This document shows, in pieces, positions 26,913 to 35,139 of a stretch of 64,000 bases of DNA; position 1 is the stretch's first letter; the number at the start of each line of letters is the position of its first letter. A program made the position numbers and the translations under genes. Source of the stretch: CAVOJY01 sp963696405 (GTDB taxonomy: Bacteria > Chloroflexota > Limnocylindria > Limnocylindrales > CSP1-4); NCBI GenBank assembly GCA_963696405.1, contig CAVOJY010000002.1, positions 186,001 through 250,000 of the forward strand. The letters run 5' to 3'. The notes below the pieces were generated by a model. It was not told where the DNA came from. It did no database searches and saw only the letters and a program-made list of their open reading frames with translations.

Positions 26913-27515
26913 TCAGCGCGCAACCGCCGCGCGCATCTCCATGGCGAGCGCGTCGCAGGGACCCTGGAGCGACCGAGGATCCCGCACGATGTCGCGGAGG
27001 TGGGACCGGTAGACGGCGGCCCTGACCGCGAGGTCGCCGCTGAGCGGCACGCGGTCGAGTGCACTGGCCCATTGCTCTCCGGCGCGGGCGGCCTCGGCGT
27101 TGTACTCGGCCACGCGGCCCAGCACGATCGGGCACGTCGTGCCGGCGGCGTCCGCTCGAGCTTCGACTGCCGCGCGCAGAGCGGTGCACATCCGGTCCGT
27201 GGCCTCTGACGAGGTCCCGCTGCGGATCGCCGAACGCCCCGGCCGCCGTCGCCGCGGCGAGCGCGAGGAGGCCGCGGCGAGCACGACCGCGACGGCGGTG
27301 AGCACTCGAGCCCGTGGTCGGCCCCGTCTCCCGCCTGCGACTGGGCGCGGGACCGCGGTGGCGACGGGATCCTGCGTCGGCCCGTGTTCGGGTGCAGGCG
27401 GGTCATCGTCGGCCGGCTCTTCGGCGCCCGGGCGCTCACGCAGGCAGCCGTAGCAGTGCCCCTGGGCGGAGGGGTTGAGGGAGTGGCACGAGGGACAGGC
27501 CCACCAGTCGTCCAT
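26913..27515 (-). CDS. Hypothetical protein with N-terminal zinc ribbon and one membrane segment
   Basis: I do not recognise the family. The N-terminus DDWWACPSCHSLNPSAQGHC resembles a RanBP2-type zinc finger (four Cys with W and N). A Pro/Asp-rich linker follows, then a hydrophobic stretch (VLTAVAVVLAAA) and an extracytoplasmic-looking helical domain with paired Cys (TTCPIVLG and LQGPCDALA). Inside the hydrophobic stretch the frame turns suddenly Arg-rich. The next frame there reads LLALAAATAAGAFGDPQ, so two compensating indels near 27265 and 27230 are possible. Two more ATG codons upstream (27572 and 27554) are alternatives to the start at 27515. It is convergent with clpX. Confidence 0.6.
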   Translation of the reverse strand: MDDWWACPSCHSLNPSAQGHCYGCLRERPGAEEPADDDPPAPEHGPTQDPVATAVPRPVAGGRRGRPRARVLTAVAVVLAAASSRSPRRRRPGRSAIRSGTSSEATDRMCTALRAAVEARADAAGTTCPIVLGRVAEYNAEAARAGEQWASALDRVPLSGDLAVRAAVYRSHLRDIVRDPRSLQGPCDALAMEMRAAVAR

Positions 27516-27687
27516 CGGTCGCACATGCTTGCGCAGAACGCGACCGTCTGCCATGGCCCGGAAGTCCCGCACGGGTCTTCGCGGTGCCGCGGTGCGCTCG
27601 GTGCCCGGGATTGCGCCCCCTGCCTGCCGTACGCTGCGCCGTCATGCCCGGGCAGCCGGCCCGCGGCCGTCATGGCATCCTTGGCCG

Positions 27688-28125
27688 GTGAGCAACGGGA
27701 TCGCGGGCCTGGGCCGTCGCGCACTGCTGTTTCGAGTCGCCCACGCGCTCTTCGCGTTTGTCCAGCTGGGCAGCCTGGGCTACGTCTGGGTGTGCGCGGT
27801 GCGCCGACGTCGCGATCGGCTGCTGGCGCTGTCCGTGGGGATGCTGCTGGTCGAGGGGGCGGCCCTCGTCGTCGGCCGGGGCAATTGCCCGTTCGGTCCG
27901 CTTCAGCGACAGTGGGGCGACCCGGTCCCGCTTTTCGAGCTTTTGCTCCCGCCGCGCGCGGCCAAGGCGGCCATACCCGTGCTTGCCCTGGTCGCTGTGG
28001 GTGGCCTGCTCGCACTCGCCGTTCGCTGGAGGCGGCCTGCGCCGGCCGGGCTGGACGGCGGTGCGAAGGCAGGGCCCGGGAGCGACGCCGGTGGCGGCAT
28101 CGCTCCGTACACTGTTCCGGCATGA
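27688..28125 (+). CDS. Small multi-pass membrane protein
   Basis: This 145-residue protein has three to four hydrophobic segments (VAHALFAFVQLGSLGYVWV, LLALSVGMLLVEGAALVV, AAIPVLALVAVGGLLALAV) and a loop GNCPFGPLQRQWGDPVPLFE with one Cys and several prolines. It resembles conserved actinobacterial and Chloroflexota hypothetical proteins, but no function is known to me. The GTG start has weak ribosome-site support. Its TGA overlaps the ATG of the first MttB gene (28122-28125), so it is probably the first gene of the methyltransferase operon and might be a transporter or anchor for that system (inference). Confidence 0.65.
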   Translation: MSNGIAGLGRRALLFRVAHALFAFVQLGSLGYVWVCAVRRRRDRLLALSVGMLLVEGAALVVGRGNCPFGPLQRQWGDPVPLFELLLPPRAAKAAIPVLALVAVGGLLALAVRWRRPAPAGLDGGAKAGPGSDAGGGIAPYTVPA

Positions 28126-29574
28126 TCGAGCAGCCCGGCCCTCGCTACGCGCGGCTCGCCTCCGGGCAGTGCGCGCGGCTGCACGAGGCGAGCCTGTCGA
28201 TCCTGGAGCGGACGGGCGTGCGGCTGCTCCTGCCCGAGGCCGTCGAGCTGATGCGTCACGCCGGCGCCCGGTGGATGGCGATCTGGTCCGCGCCCCGGCG
28301 CGACTCGTGGACTGGGCCCTGTCGGTCGCCCCGCGGAGCCTCACCCTGTATGACCGCCTGGGGCGGCCGGCCATCGCGTGCGAGGAGTGGAACGTCTCGT
28401 TCGGACCCGGCTCGGACTGCCTGAACATCGTGGATCACCGGTCCGGCGAGCGCCGCAAGGCGACCCTGGCCGACGTGAGCGACGGCATTCAGCTGTGCGA
28501 CGCGCTGCCCAACCTCGACTTCGTGATGTCGATGTTCCTGCCCTCGGACGTGGACGCGCGCATCGCGGACCGCCACCAGGCCGAGATCATGCTGTCGCGG
28601 ACGACGAAGCCGCTCGTTCTCGTGACCTACGAGACGTCGGGGCTTCTCGACGCTCTCGAGATGGCCGAGCTGGTGGCAGGCGGCGCGGAGGCCCTCCGGG
28701 CGAAGCCGTTCGTGGCCTGCTACATCAACGTGACCCGCGCCCTGCGTCCACAACCAGGACGCGCTGGAGAAGCTGCTTCTCCTGGCGGAGCGCGGTCTTC
28801 CGGCCATCTGGATCCCCGTGACGTCGGGCGGCACCACCGGCCCCGTGACGATGGCCGGCAACGTCGCCCTGAACAACGCCGCGGTCCTGGCCGGCGTCGT
28901 GCTGTCGCAGCTGAAGCGAGAGGGCACGCCCGTCGTGGTCCCCGGCTTCGGCGGCGACGCCCTCGACCTGCGGACCCTCGTGGACCCCTACGCCGAGCCC
29001 GACCACCGCGGTATGGCCGAGGCGCTGGCGCACCACTACGGGCTGCCGATGTTCAGCCTCGCCGGCGGGAGCGACGCGAAGGTGGTGGACGGGCAGGCGG
29101 CGCTTGAGGCCGCGCTCACGCTCTTCCTCGACGCCGTCGCCGGTGGCCACCTCACCCACGACAGCGGCTACCTGGAGTCGGGGCTCACCGGTTCGCTCGC
29201 CCAGCTCGCCATCTGCGACGAGATCGTGGCCTGGCTGCGTCCGCTTCTCGCCCCGGTCGAGATCAGCGACGAGACGCTGGCCCTGGACCTCATCCACGAA
29301 GTCGGCCCGGATGGCTCGTTCCTGGAGACCGACCACACCATCGAGCACTACCGCGAGCGCTGGTACCCGGAGCTCATCGAGCGCTTCAGCTACCAGGGGT
29401 GGCAGGCGCGGGCGGCAGGACGCTCGCCGAGCGCGCCGCGGAGCGCGTCGAATTCGATCCTGGCGTCCCACGTGCCCGCGACCGCTCGAGCCCGGGGTAG
29501 CCGCCGCCATCCATGCCATCGTCGAGCGCACCGAGAGGAACCTCTCGAGTGCCGCACCAGGGAGGACCCCATGA
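28122..29574 (+). CDS. Trimethylamine methyltransferase family protein (MttB) 1, five frame breaks
   Basis: MttB-family enzymes move a methyl group from a methylated amine or betaine to a corrinoid protein. The conserved sequence is spread over three frames: LHEASLSILERTGVRLL, then VDWALSVAPRSLTLYDR, ALPNLDFVMSMF, LVLVTYETSG, then VHNQDALEKLLLLAERGLP, IPVTSGGTTGP, FSLAGGSDAKVVD, and ERWYPELIERF. Frame changes lie at about 28270 (a G run one base short), 28743, 29417, 29450 and 29490. Corrected length is about 483 residues, normal for the family. The TGA overlaps the next gene by ATGA. It appears to be the non-pyrrolysine type, because no amber codon interrupts the restored frame. Repeated indels suggest poor sequence here rather than a dead gene. 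Confidence 0.82.
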
Positions 29575-30223
29575 GCCAGGACCTGTTCGAGCGGATGCGC
29601 CAGAGCATCATCGATGGCGACTACAGGGCCGCCGAGGCGCTTGCAGCGGAGGGCGCTGGCCGCGGGCATCGACCCGCTCACCGCCATCGACGAGGGCTTC
29701 GTGCCCGGCCTGCGATACGTCGGCGACCAGTTCGCCGCTGGCGAGATGTTCCTGCCCGAGATGATGATCGCGGCCCGGACCATGCAGAAGGCGGTCGCCG
29801 TCCTGGAGCCCGAGATGACCCGCCGGGCGGTGAAGCGGGAGGTCCTCGGGCGCGTCGTCATCGGGACGGTGAAGGGCGACATCCACGAGATCGGCAAGAA
29901 CCTGGTCGCGATGATGCTCTCGGCGAGCGGCTTCGAGGTCCACGACCTGGGGGTGGACGTGGCCTTCGAGCGCTTCGCCGAGAAGGCGCCGCGAGGTGGA
30001 CGCCGACATCGTGGGCGTGTCCGCCCTGCTGACCACGACCATGACCGGGCAGCGGGACGTCGTGCGCGTCCTCGATGAGGCGGGCCTCCGGCCGAAGGTC
30101 AAGGTGATCGTGGGGGGCGCACCGGTCACGAAGGGCTGGGCGGAGCAGATCGGCGCGGACGGCTACAGCGAGGACGCCGTCGGCGCGGTCGCGCTGGCCC
30201 GCGAGCTCATGGGAGCCGACTGA
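29571..30223 (+). CDS. Corrinoid (cobalamin-binding) methyl carrier protein, two frame breaks
   Basis: It carries the methyl group between methyltransferases on a cob(I)amide/methyl-Co(III) cofactor. The N-terminal four-helix cap begins MSQDLFERMRQSIIDGDY. After a break at 29651-29653, where a GGG run seems one base too long, the frame gives GIDPLTAIDEGFVPGLRYVG. The B12 domain has GTVKGDIHEIGKNLVAMML with the DxHxxG cobalt-ligand histidine. A second break at 29989-29990 (extra C) precedes VDADIVGVSALLTTTM and KVIVGGAPVT. Corrected length is about 216 residues, as in MttC/MtbC. It sits between two MttB genes with ATGA and TGATG overlaps, so it is the shared carrier of this operon. Confidence 0.87.
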
Positions 30224-31687
30224 TGGCGGCCACGGTCGATCCCATCGTCGATCCGCGCGTCACGGTCGGGGTCCTCTCGCCGGCGGACATCCGGCGCATC
30301 CACACCGCGACCCTCGATGTCATCGAGTCGGTCGGCGTCCGGTTTCCCTCCGAGCGCGCGCTCGACACCTGGGAGGCTCACGGGGCGACCGTGGACCGCG
30401 ATACGCAGGTCGTCCGGGTGCCCGGCGCGGGTGATCGAGGAGGCGCTCAGCCACGCCCCGGCCGAGTACTCGCTCGCCGCCCGAGACCCCATGCTCGACC
30501 TGCCGCTCGACGGGCGCCACGTCTACGCCGGGACCGACGGGTGCGGTGTCGAGGTCGTGGACCTGGAGACGGGAGAGCGTCGACGATCCGAGCTGCGGGA
30601 CGTGGAGGAGATCGCCCGCGTCGTCGATGCGCTCGACGAGGTGGCCTTCCACTGGGTTCCCGTTTCTGCGCAGGACACGCCCCCGGTATCGCGCGGCCTC
30701 CACGAGCTGGCCGCGATCTGGCGGAACTCCACCAAGCACGTCCAGACCGAGAGCATCGTCACCCGCCACGAGGCGCGGGCGGCGGTCGAGATGGCGACCG
30801 CAGATCGCCGGGGGCGCCGACGAACTGCGGCGTCGGCCGGTGCTCTCGATCATGCAGTGCACCACGAGCCCGCTCTCGCAGGACGGGGGGAGCCTCGACG
30901 CGGGGCTCATCGCCGCGGAGGCCGGGCTGCCGGTCGGCTTCATGACCATGGCGTCGTGCGCGTTCACGGGCCCGGCCACTCTCGCCGGCACGCTGGTCGT
31001 CGGCAACGCCGAGGTGCATCAGCGCGCTCGCCCTCATGGAGCTGGCCTACCCCGGCTGCCCCGTCTACTACGCCGCCGCCCAGACGGCGATCGACATCCG
31101 CAGCGGGGCGTACACGGGCGGCGGCCCGGAGGACTTCCTGTTCGGCGCCGCCACCAACCAGCTTGCCGACTTCTACCGGGTGCCGCTGTCCATGGGCTCG
31201 TTCGCCACCGGCGCCAAGGAGCCCGACTGGCAGGCCGGGGTCGAGAACAGCCTCTCCACGTTCATGGCGTCCGCCGCCGGCTCGGACATGCTGCTCGGCC
31301 TGGGGCTGCTCTACGGCAGCCGGGTCTTCTCGTACGAGCAGCTCATGATGGACTGCGAGATCTACGGCATCGTGCGGGCCATGCTGCGCGGGATCCCCGT
31401 CGACGACGAGACGCTCGCGCTGGAGGCGATCGCCGAGGTGGGTCCCGCCGCCGACTACCTCACGCACCCCCACACGCGGAAGCACATGCGCGAGCTGTTC
31501 CGCCCGCGCTACCTCGATCGTCGGACGATCGGCGCGCTGGGAGTCGGAGCCGGAACGCGCCCGCGACCGGGCCCGCGCCCGCGCCCAGGAGCTGCTGCGC
31601 ACCCACGCGCCCGAGCCGCTCGACCCAGGGCTTTCGGGCGAGCTGGACCGCATCATCGCGGCGGTGGAGGGGGAGGTGCCCGCATGA
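30223..31687 (+). CDS. Trimethylamine methyltransferase family protein (MttB) 2, four frame breaks
   Basis: This is a second MttB-type methyltransferase. Conserved pieces in order are LSPADIRRIHTATLDVIESV, VIEEALSHAPAEYSLAARD, VYAGTDGCGVEVVDLETGE, IAGGADELRRRPVLSIMQCT, MASCAFTGPATLAGTLVVGN, LALMELAYPGCPVYYAAA, FGAATNQLADFYRVP and ETLALEAIAEVGP. Each frame change adds one base: a C run at 30421-30423, CC at 30798-30799, C at 31017, and one at about 31535. The corrected product is about 486 residues and ends AAVEGEVPA at TGA 31685-31687, overlapping the next ATG. It is only distantly similar to MttB 1 by eye, so substrate differences are likely. The methyl donor is unknown. Confidence 0.82.
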
Positions 31688-33159
31688 GACCGACGGTGGA
31701 GCTCCTCGACAGGGCGCTCGTCGAGCGGATCCTGGGCGAGGCGTTCGAGCTGCTCCTGGAACCCGGGGTGCGGGTGCAGTCCTCGGCGGCAGCGGCGCTG
31801 CTCGAGGAGGGCGGCGCGACGGTCCGCGATGGCGTGGCACGGATCCCGGAAGCGCTGGTCCGGCGCGCCCTCGAGACCGTCCCCCGGACGTTCGCGCTCC
31901 ACGACCGGCGAGGCGCCCCCGCCGTCCGGTACGGTTCGGGCGAGGTCCACTTCGACCCCGGGTCCTGTGGCGTGAACGTCCTGGACCCCGAGACGCTCGA
32001 GCACCGGCCGTCCGCATCGGAGGATCTCGTGCGCCTCGTGCAGGTCGCCGAGATGCTGCCCCAGTACGCTGCCCAGTCCACGGCCGTCGTCTGCTCGGAC
32101 GTGCCCGCGGAGATCGGCGACCTCTATCGCCTCTTCCTTGTGCTGCTGTACTCGGACAAGCCCGTGGTCACAGGGTCGTTCAGCGCCCGGACCACGCAGG
32201 TCATGATCGACCTGCTCGCAGTGGACGCCGGCGGTCCTGCCGCGCTCGCGGAACGCCCCCGCGCCGTCTTCGACGTCTGTCCCTCGCCCCCGCTCACGTG
32301 GTCCGAGTTCGGCGGCCGCAACCTCATCGATCTGGCCCGGGCGATGGTGCCGGCGGAGATCGTCTCGATGCCGCTGGCGGGCGCGGCCGCGCCGGTCACG
32401 CTCGTGGGCTCCGTCGTGCAGCACGCGGCCGAGTGCCTGAGCGGGATCGTCATCCACCAGCTGGCCCGCCCGGGTGCGCCCATCGTCTGGGGCGGCGCGC
32501 CGGCGATCGTGGACATGCGCAGCGGGGCGACCCCCATGGGGGCCGTCGAGACGGCCATGCTCGACCTCGCGTGCGCGCAGGTGGGGCGCTCGCTCGGGCT
32601 GCCCACGCACGGCTACCTCGTCGCGACCGACGCGAAGGTCGTGGATGCGCAGGCCGGGCTGGAGAGCGGGACCTCCGCGATGCTCGGGATGCTCGGCGGG
32701 ATCGACCTCATATCCGGGGCGGGGATGCTCGATTTCCTGCTCTGCCAGAGCGCCGAGAAACTCGTGATCGATGCGGAGGCCATCGCCATGGCCCAGCGCC
32801 TCAAGCGCGGGGTGGGGACCCCGACCGAGACGCTCGCCACCGCCATGTTCGCCGAGGCCGGCCCCGAGGGCCGCTTCCTGGAGCTCCCCGAGACGCGGGC
32901 GCTGTTCCGTGGCGAGCAGCACCTGCCGTCGAAGGTCATCGACCGGGCCTCGCACCGGGCGTGGGTGGAGGCAGGCGCGGACGACACGTTTGCCCGGGCA
33001 CGGACCCGGGTCGCGGAGCTGCTCGCGGCGTACCGGCGTCCCGAGATCGCGCCCGACCGGGAGGCGGCGCTCGTCGCCCTGCTGCGGCGCGAAGCTGCTG
33101 CGGTCGGGCTCGATCGTCTTCCAGGGCTGCCCGAGGACCTCGGGGCCCTGCCCACGTAA
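31684..33159 (+). CDS. Trimethylamine methyltransferase family protein (MttB) 3
   Basis: This intact 491-residue protein is the third MttB-type enzyme of the operon. It has RILGEAFELLLEPGVRVQ, VDPETL-like VLDPETLEHRP, PQYAAQSTAVVCSDVPAEIG, VTGSFSARTTQVMIDLL, VCPSPPLTWSEFGGRNLID, MPLAGAAAPVTLVGSVVQ, IVWGGAPAIVDMRSGATPMG and THGYLVATDAKVVDAQAG. These match the MttB barrel pattern, and no amber codon occurs in the frame, so it is not a pyrrolysine enzyme. Its start overlaps the previous stop. Pathway partners such as a second methyltransferase (MtbA or MtrH type) and a RamA-type activase are not in this window. Confidence 0.88.
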   Translation: MRPTVELLDRALVERILGEAFELLLEPGVRVQSSAAAALLEEGGATVRDGVARIPEALVRRALETVPRTFALHDRRGAPAVRYGSGEVHFDPGSCGVNVLDPETLEHRPSASEDLVRLVQVAEMLPQYAAQSTAVVCSDVPAEIGDLYRLFLVLLYSDKPVVTGSFSARTTQVMIDLLAVDAGGPAALAERPRAVFDVCPSPPLTWSEFGGRNLIDLARAMVPAEIVSMPLAGAAAPVTLVGSVVQHAAECLSGIVIHQLARPGAPIVWGGAPAIVDMRSGATPMGAVETAMLDLACAQVGRSLGLPTHGYLVATDAKVVDAQAGLESGTSAMLGMLGGIDLISGAGMLDFLLCQSAEKLVIDAEAIAMAQRLKRGVGTPTETLATAMFAEAGPEGRFLELPETRALFRGEQHLPSKVIDRASHRAWVEAGADDTFARARTRVAELLAAYRRPEIAPDREAALVALLRREAAAVGLDRLPGLPEDLGALPT

Positions 33160-33165
33160 CCAGGG

Positions 33166-33352
33166 ACTGGCACTCGGGGGTCTCCCCGGCCCCGCTCCAC
33201 GGGCGGAAGACGATCCCGGCTTGCCGGCCAGTTCGAGCCGCCGTGTCGGGGCCATCGACTCGGTGGCAGAATTTCCCCCTGGGGGCGGGAGGTTGCTGGC
33301 AGACGCCGTCGGGATGGGCTGCCACCCTGCCCGCCGCAGAGGGAGGGTTGTC
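33166..33352 (+). promoter_or_regulatory. Duplicated leader A (upstream of the 33353 membrane protein)
   Basis: The leader opens with ACTGG-CACTCGGGGGTCTC (33166-33184), a motif repeated before three other genes. TGTCGG (33244-33249), a 17-bp spacer and CAGAAT (33267-33272) form a candidate promoter. The -10 ends 80 bases before the ATG. AGGGAGGG precedes the ATG. The stretch from about 33180 to 33265 closely matches leaders at 39018 and 39885. Confidence 0.6.
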
Positions 33353-33781
33353 ATGAACAAGGTCCTTGCAGGTGTTGACGTAGGCAAGAAGAACGTTGTC
33401 TTCGGCGTGGTTCTGTTTCTGGTTCTCGGTGTTGTGGTTGGAGTTCCCCTTACCGTGGATTTGCTCGGGGGCTCCATGCTGAGTGAGAGCCAGTACCAAG
33501 CCTGGAAAGTACTGCACGCTTACGCCGTGTTCACGGCTTTCATCAATTTCTTCTTTGGATTCCTGGTTGACCGCATGAGCTTGGGCAGGCGGCAGCTCGA
33601 AATCGCGAGCTGGTCGTTCTTGGTTGCCGGGTTGGTCGGTGGCGTTGGCCGGCCAGTCCTGTTCCTTTTCTCCGTTTCAGAGCCAATCGCCAGTTACGCT
33701 ATCTCCCTCATCGAGACGGTGGGATTCGTCGTTGGGACACTCCTGTTTGTATGGAGCCTGACGCGGGAACGCGCGGGCTAG
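33353..33781 (+). CDS. Small four-helix membrane protein of lower G+C content
   Basis: I do not recognise this 142-residue protein. It has four hydrophobic segments (VVFGVVLFLVLGVVVGVPL, VFTAFINFFFGFLVD, SFLVAGLVGGVGRPVLFLF, ISLIETVGFVVGTLLFVW) with short polar loops and no Cys. Its base composition and codon use (many TT and GTT codons) differ visibly from the flanking genes, which suggests transfer from another genome. Its leader, however, is one of the duplicated promoter modules used by the Tat-signal genes downstream. A transport or sensing role for the surface array is possible but unsupported. Confidence 0.75.
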   Translation: MNKVLAGVDVGKKNVVFGVVLFLVLGVVVGVPLTVDLLGGSMLSESQYQAWKVLHAYAVFTAFINFFFGFLVDRMSLGRRQLEIASWSFLVAGLVGGVGRPVLFLFSVSEPIASYAISLIETVGFVVGTLLFVWSLTRERAG

Positions 33782-33839
33782 CAGCCGAAGCAGACAACAT
33801 CACCCATACGCAAAGCTCAATGCAAAACCTTTACCTTGT

Positions 33840-34022
33840 ACTGGTGCTCGGGGGTCTCCCTGCCTGGCGCCGCGCTGCCCGTGAGGACGCGCCGTCCACA
33901 GTGAGGCCGCGCCCCTCTTGACAGCGGGGTGCTGGCAGCGCATACCAGCCGAACACGGGGAGGCGTCGACACGCGGTACACGCCATGGCCGCCGGGACCG
34001 CTCCCGCGGGGAGGTGTGTCTC
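33840..34022 (+). promoter_or_regulatory. Duplicated leader B (upstream of Tat protein 1)
   Basis: It starts with ACTGGTGCTCGGGGGTCTC (33840-33858). TTGACA (33918-33923), 17 bases and CATACC (33941-33946) form a good primary-sigma promoter. The -10 ends 76 bases before the ATG. GGGGAGGTG serves as ribosome site. Confidence 0.75.
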
Positions 34023-34868
34023 ATGGACGGCAGTGAGAGGACGAAGCTCGGCCGGCGCGCCCTTCTCGCCGCGGGAGCGGCAGGGGTGGCCGCGGTGGCT
34101 GCGCAGGCCATGACGCCGGCCCGCGTCCTGGCGGGCGGCGACCACGAGCCGGTGATGCAAGGCGAGCTCAACGTCGGCAGGCTCACCACGGTGGTGGCGA
34201 CAAACGGAGACCATGCCCTGCAGGGCCGCAGCGACGTCGGCGACGGGCTCCGCGGCGAGACCAACGCCGCTACCAAGTCAGGCGTGTACGGCTACAGCAA
34301 TCACATCGACGGCTACGGCGTCTTCGGGCGCAATGTCGGTGGCGATACCTCGGGTTTCCTTGGGGGTAAGGACCAGGGCGTCAGAGGCAACGGCCACGCC
34401 GCCGAGGGCGTGCGCGGAGAGAGCGGCACCAACTACGGCGTGGTCGGCCTGACCCAGAGCCCTGCCAACAAGGCGGGGGTCATCGGCTACAGCCTGAACG
34501 CGAACGGCTGCGGAGTTCGCGGCACCAATCAAGCCACCGGCACGGTTGGTGAGCTCGGCTTCGGCGGGATGGGGCTCTACGGGAAGGCCCCGGTCGACGT
34601 GAACCACCTCGCCCTCTTCGTCAATGGTCGGGCCGAGTTCAGCACCTCAGGCATCCTCACCATCCCCAAGAGGAGGAGCTCGGTGAGCGTCGCCATGCCT
34701 GCCCTCAACCCGTGGAGCATGGTGCTGGCCACCCTGCAGACCAGCAGCGCCGGTGTCTACATCCAGGCGGCCGTGGCCAAACCCGCAGAGGGGAAGATCA
34801 CCATCTACCTCAACAAGACGGCGACGGTGGCCACCAAGGTCGCGTACCTCGTCCTGCAGACGGAGTAG
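34023..34868 (+). CDS. Tat-exported Gly-rich repeat protein 1
   Basis: The 281-residue protein has a twin-arginine signal (RTKLGRRALLAAGAAGVAAV), then a short conserved piece (GGDHEPVMQGELNVG, TTVVAT), a Gly-rich repeat region with turns such as SGVYGYSNHIDGYGVFGRN and EGVRGESGTNYGVVGL, and a conserved C-terminal domain (LFVNGRAEFSTSGILTIP, MVLATLQTSSAGVYIQAAV, ITIYLNKTATVATKVAYLVL). The repeats look like a beta-solenoid or fibre shaft and the end like a trimerisation or head domain (inference). Four paralogues follow. No enzyme motif is seen. Export folded through Tat and display or release outside the membrane are expected. Confidence 0.85.
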   Translation: MDGSERTKLGRRALLAAGAAGVAAVAAQAMTPARVLAGGDHEPVMQGELNVGRLTTVVATNGDHALQGRSDVGDGLRGETNAATKSGVYGYSNHIDGYGVFGRNVGGDTSGFLGGKDQGVRGNGHAAEGVRGESGTNYGVVGLTQSPANKAGVIGYSLNANGCGVRGTNQATGTVGELGFGGMGLYGKAPVDVNHLALFVNGRAEFSTSGILTIPKRRSSVSVAMPALNPWSMVLATLQTSSAGVYIQAAVAKPAEGKITIYLNKTATVATKVAYLVLQTE

Positions 34869-34975
34869 CGGTTGACGTAGCTCCCGACGCAGCCCGACCG
34901 CCGACGCCGAGCGGCACAGGGAGCCGGAGGGCGGCGACGCGGGGCGACTTGCCCGCTCACAAACCTCCACCTTGT

Positions 34976-35139
34976 ACTGGTGCTCGGGGGTCTCGCCGCG
35001 TTTCCGGCCGCGCCACGCCGCGTCCGTGTCCCTCTTGACACCGCCACGGCACCGGCGCATACCCACTCCACGCGGGGGGCTCTGACACGCGGCCGACCCA
35101 CACCGTGCCGCCTCGGCCGATCCCGCGGGGAGGTGACCT
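34976..35139 (+). promoter_or_regulatory. Duplicated leader C (upstream of Tat protein 2)
   Basis: The same opening motif occupies 34976-34994. TTGACA (35035-35040), 17 bases and CATACC (35058-35063) repeat the promoter of leader B at the same distance, 76 bases, from the ATG. GGGGAGGTG precedes the ATG. Confidence 0.75.

Noticed and set aside
28122..29574. Pyrrolysine (amber) read-through in MttB1
   Set aside because: The interruptions are frame changes, not in-frame TAG codons, and MttB3 has none. No pyl genes are visible.
30964..33477. Very long minus-strand frame (about 837 codons) opposite the MttB genes
   Set aside because: It mirrors the MttB coding strand. The plus-strand frames show clear family motifs, and long antisense frames are common at this G+C.
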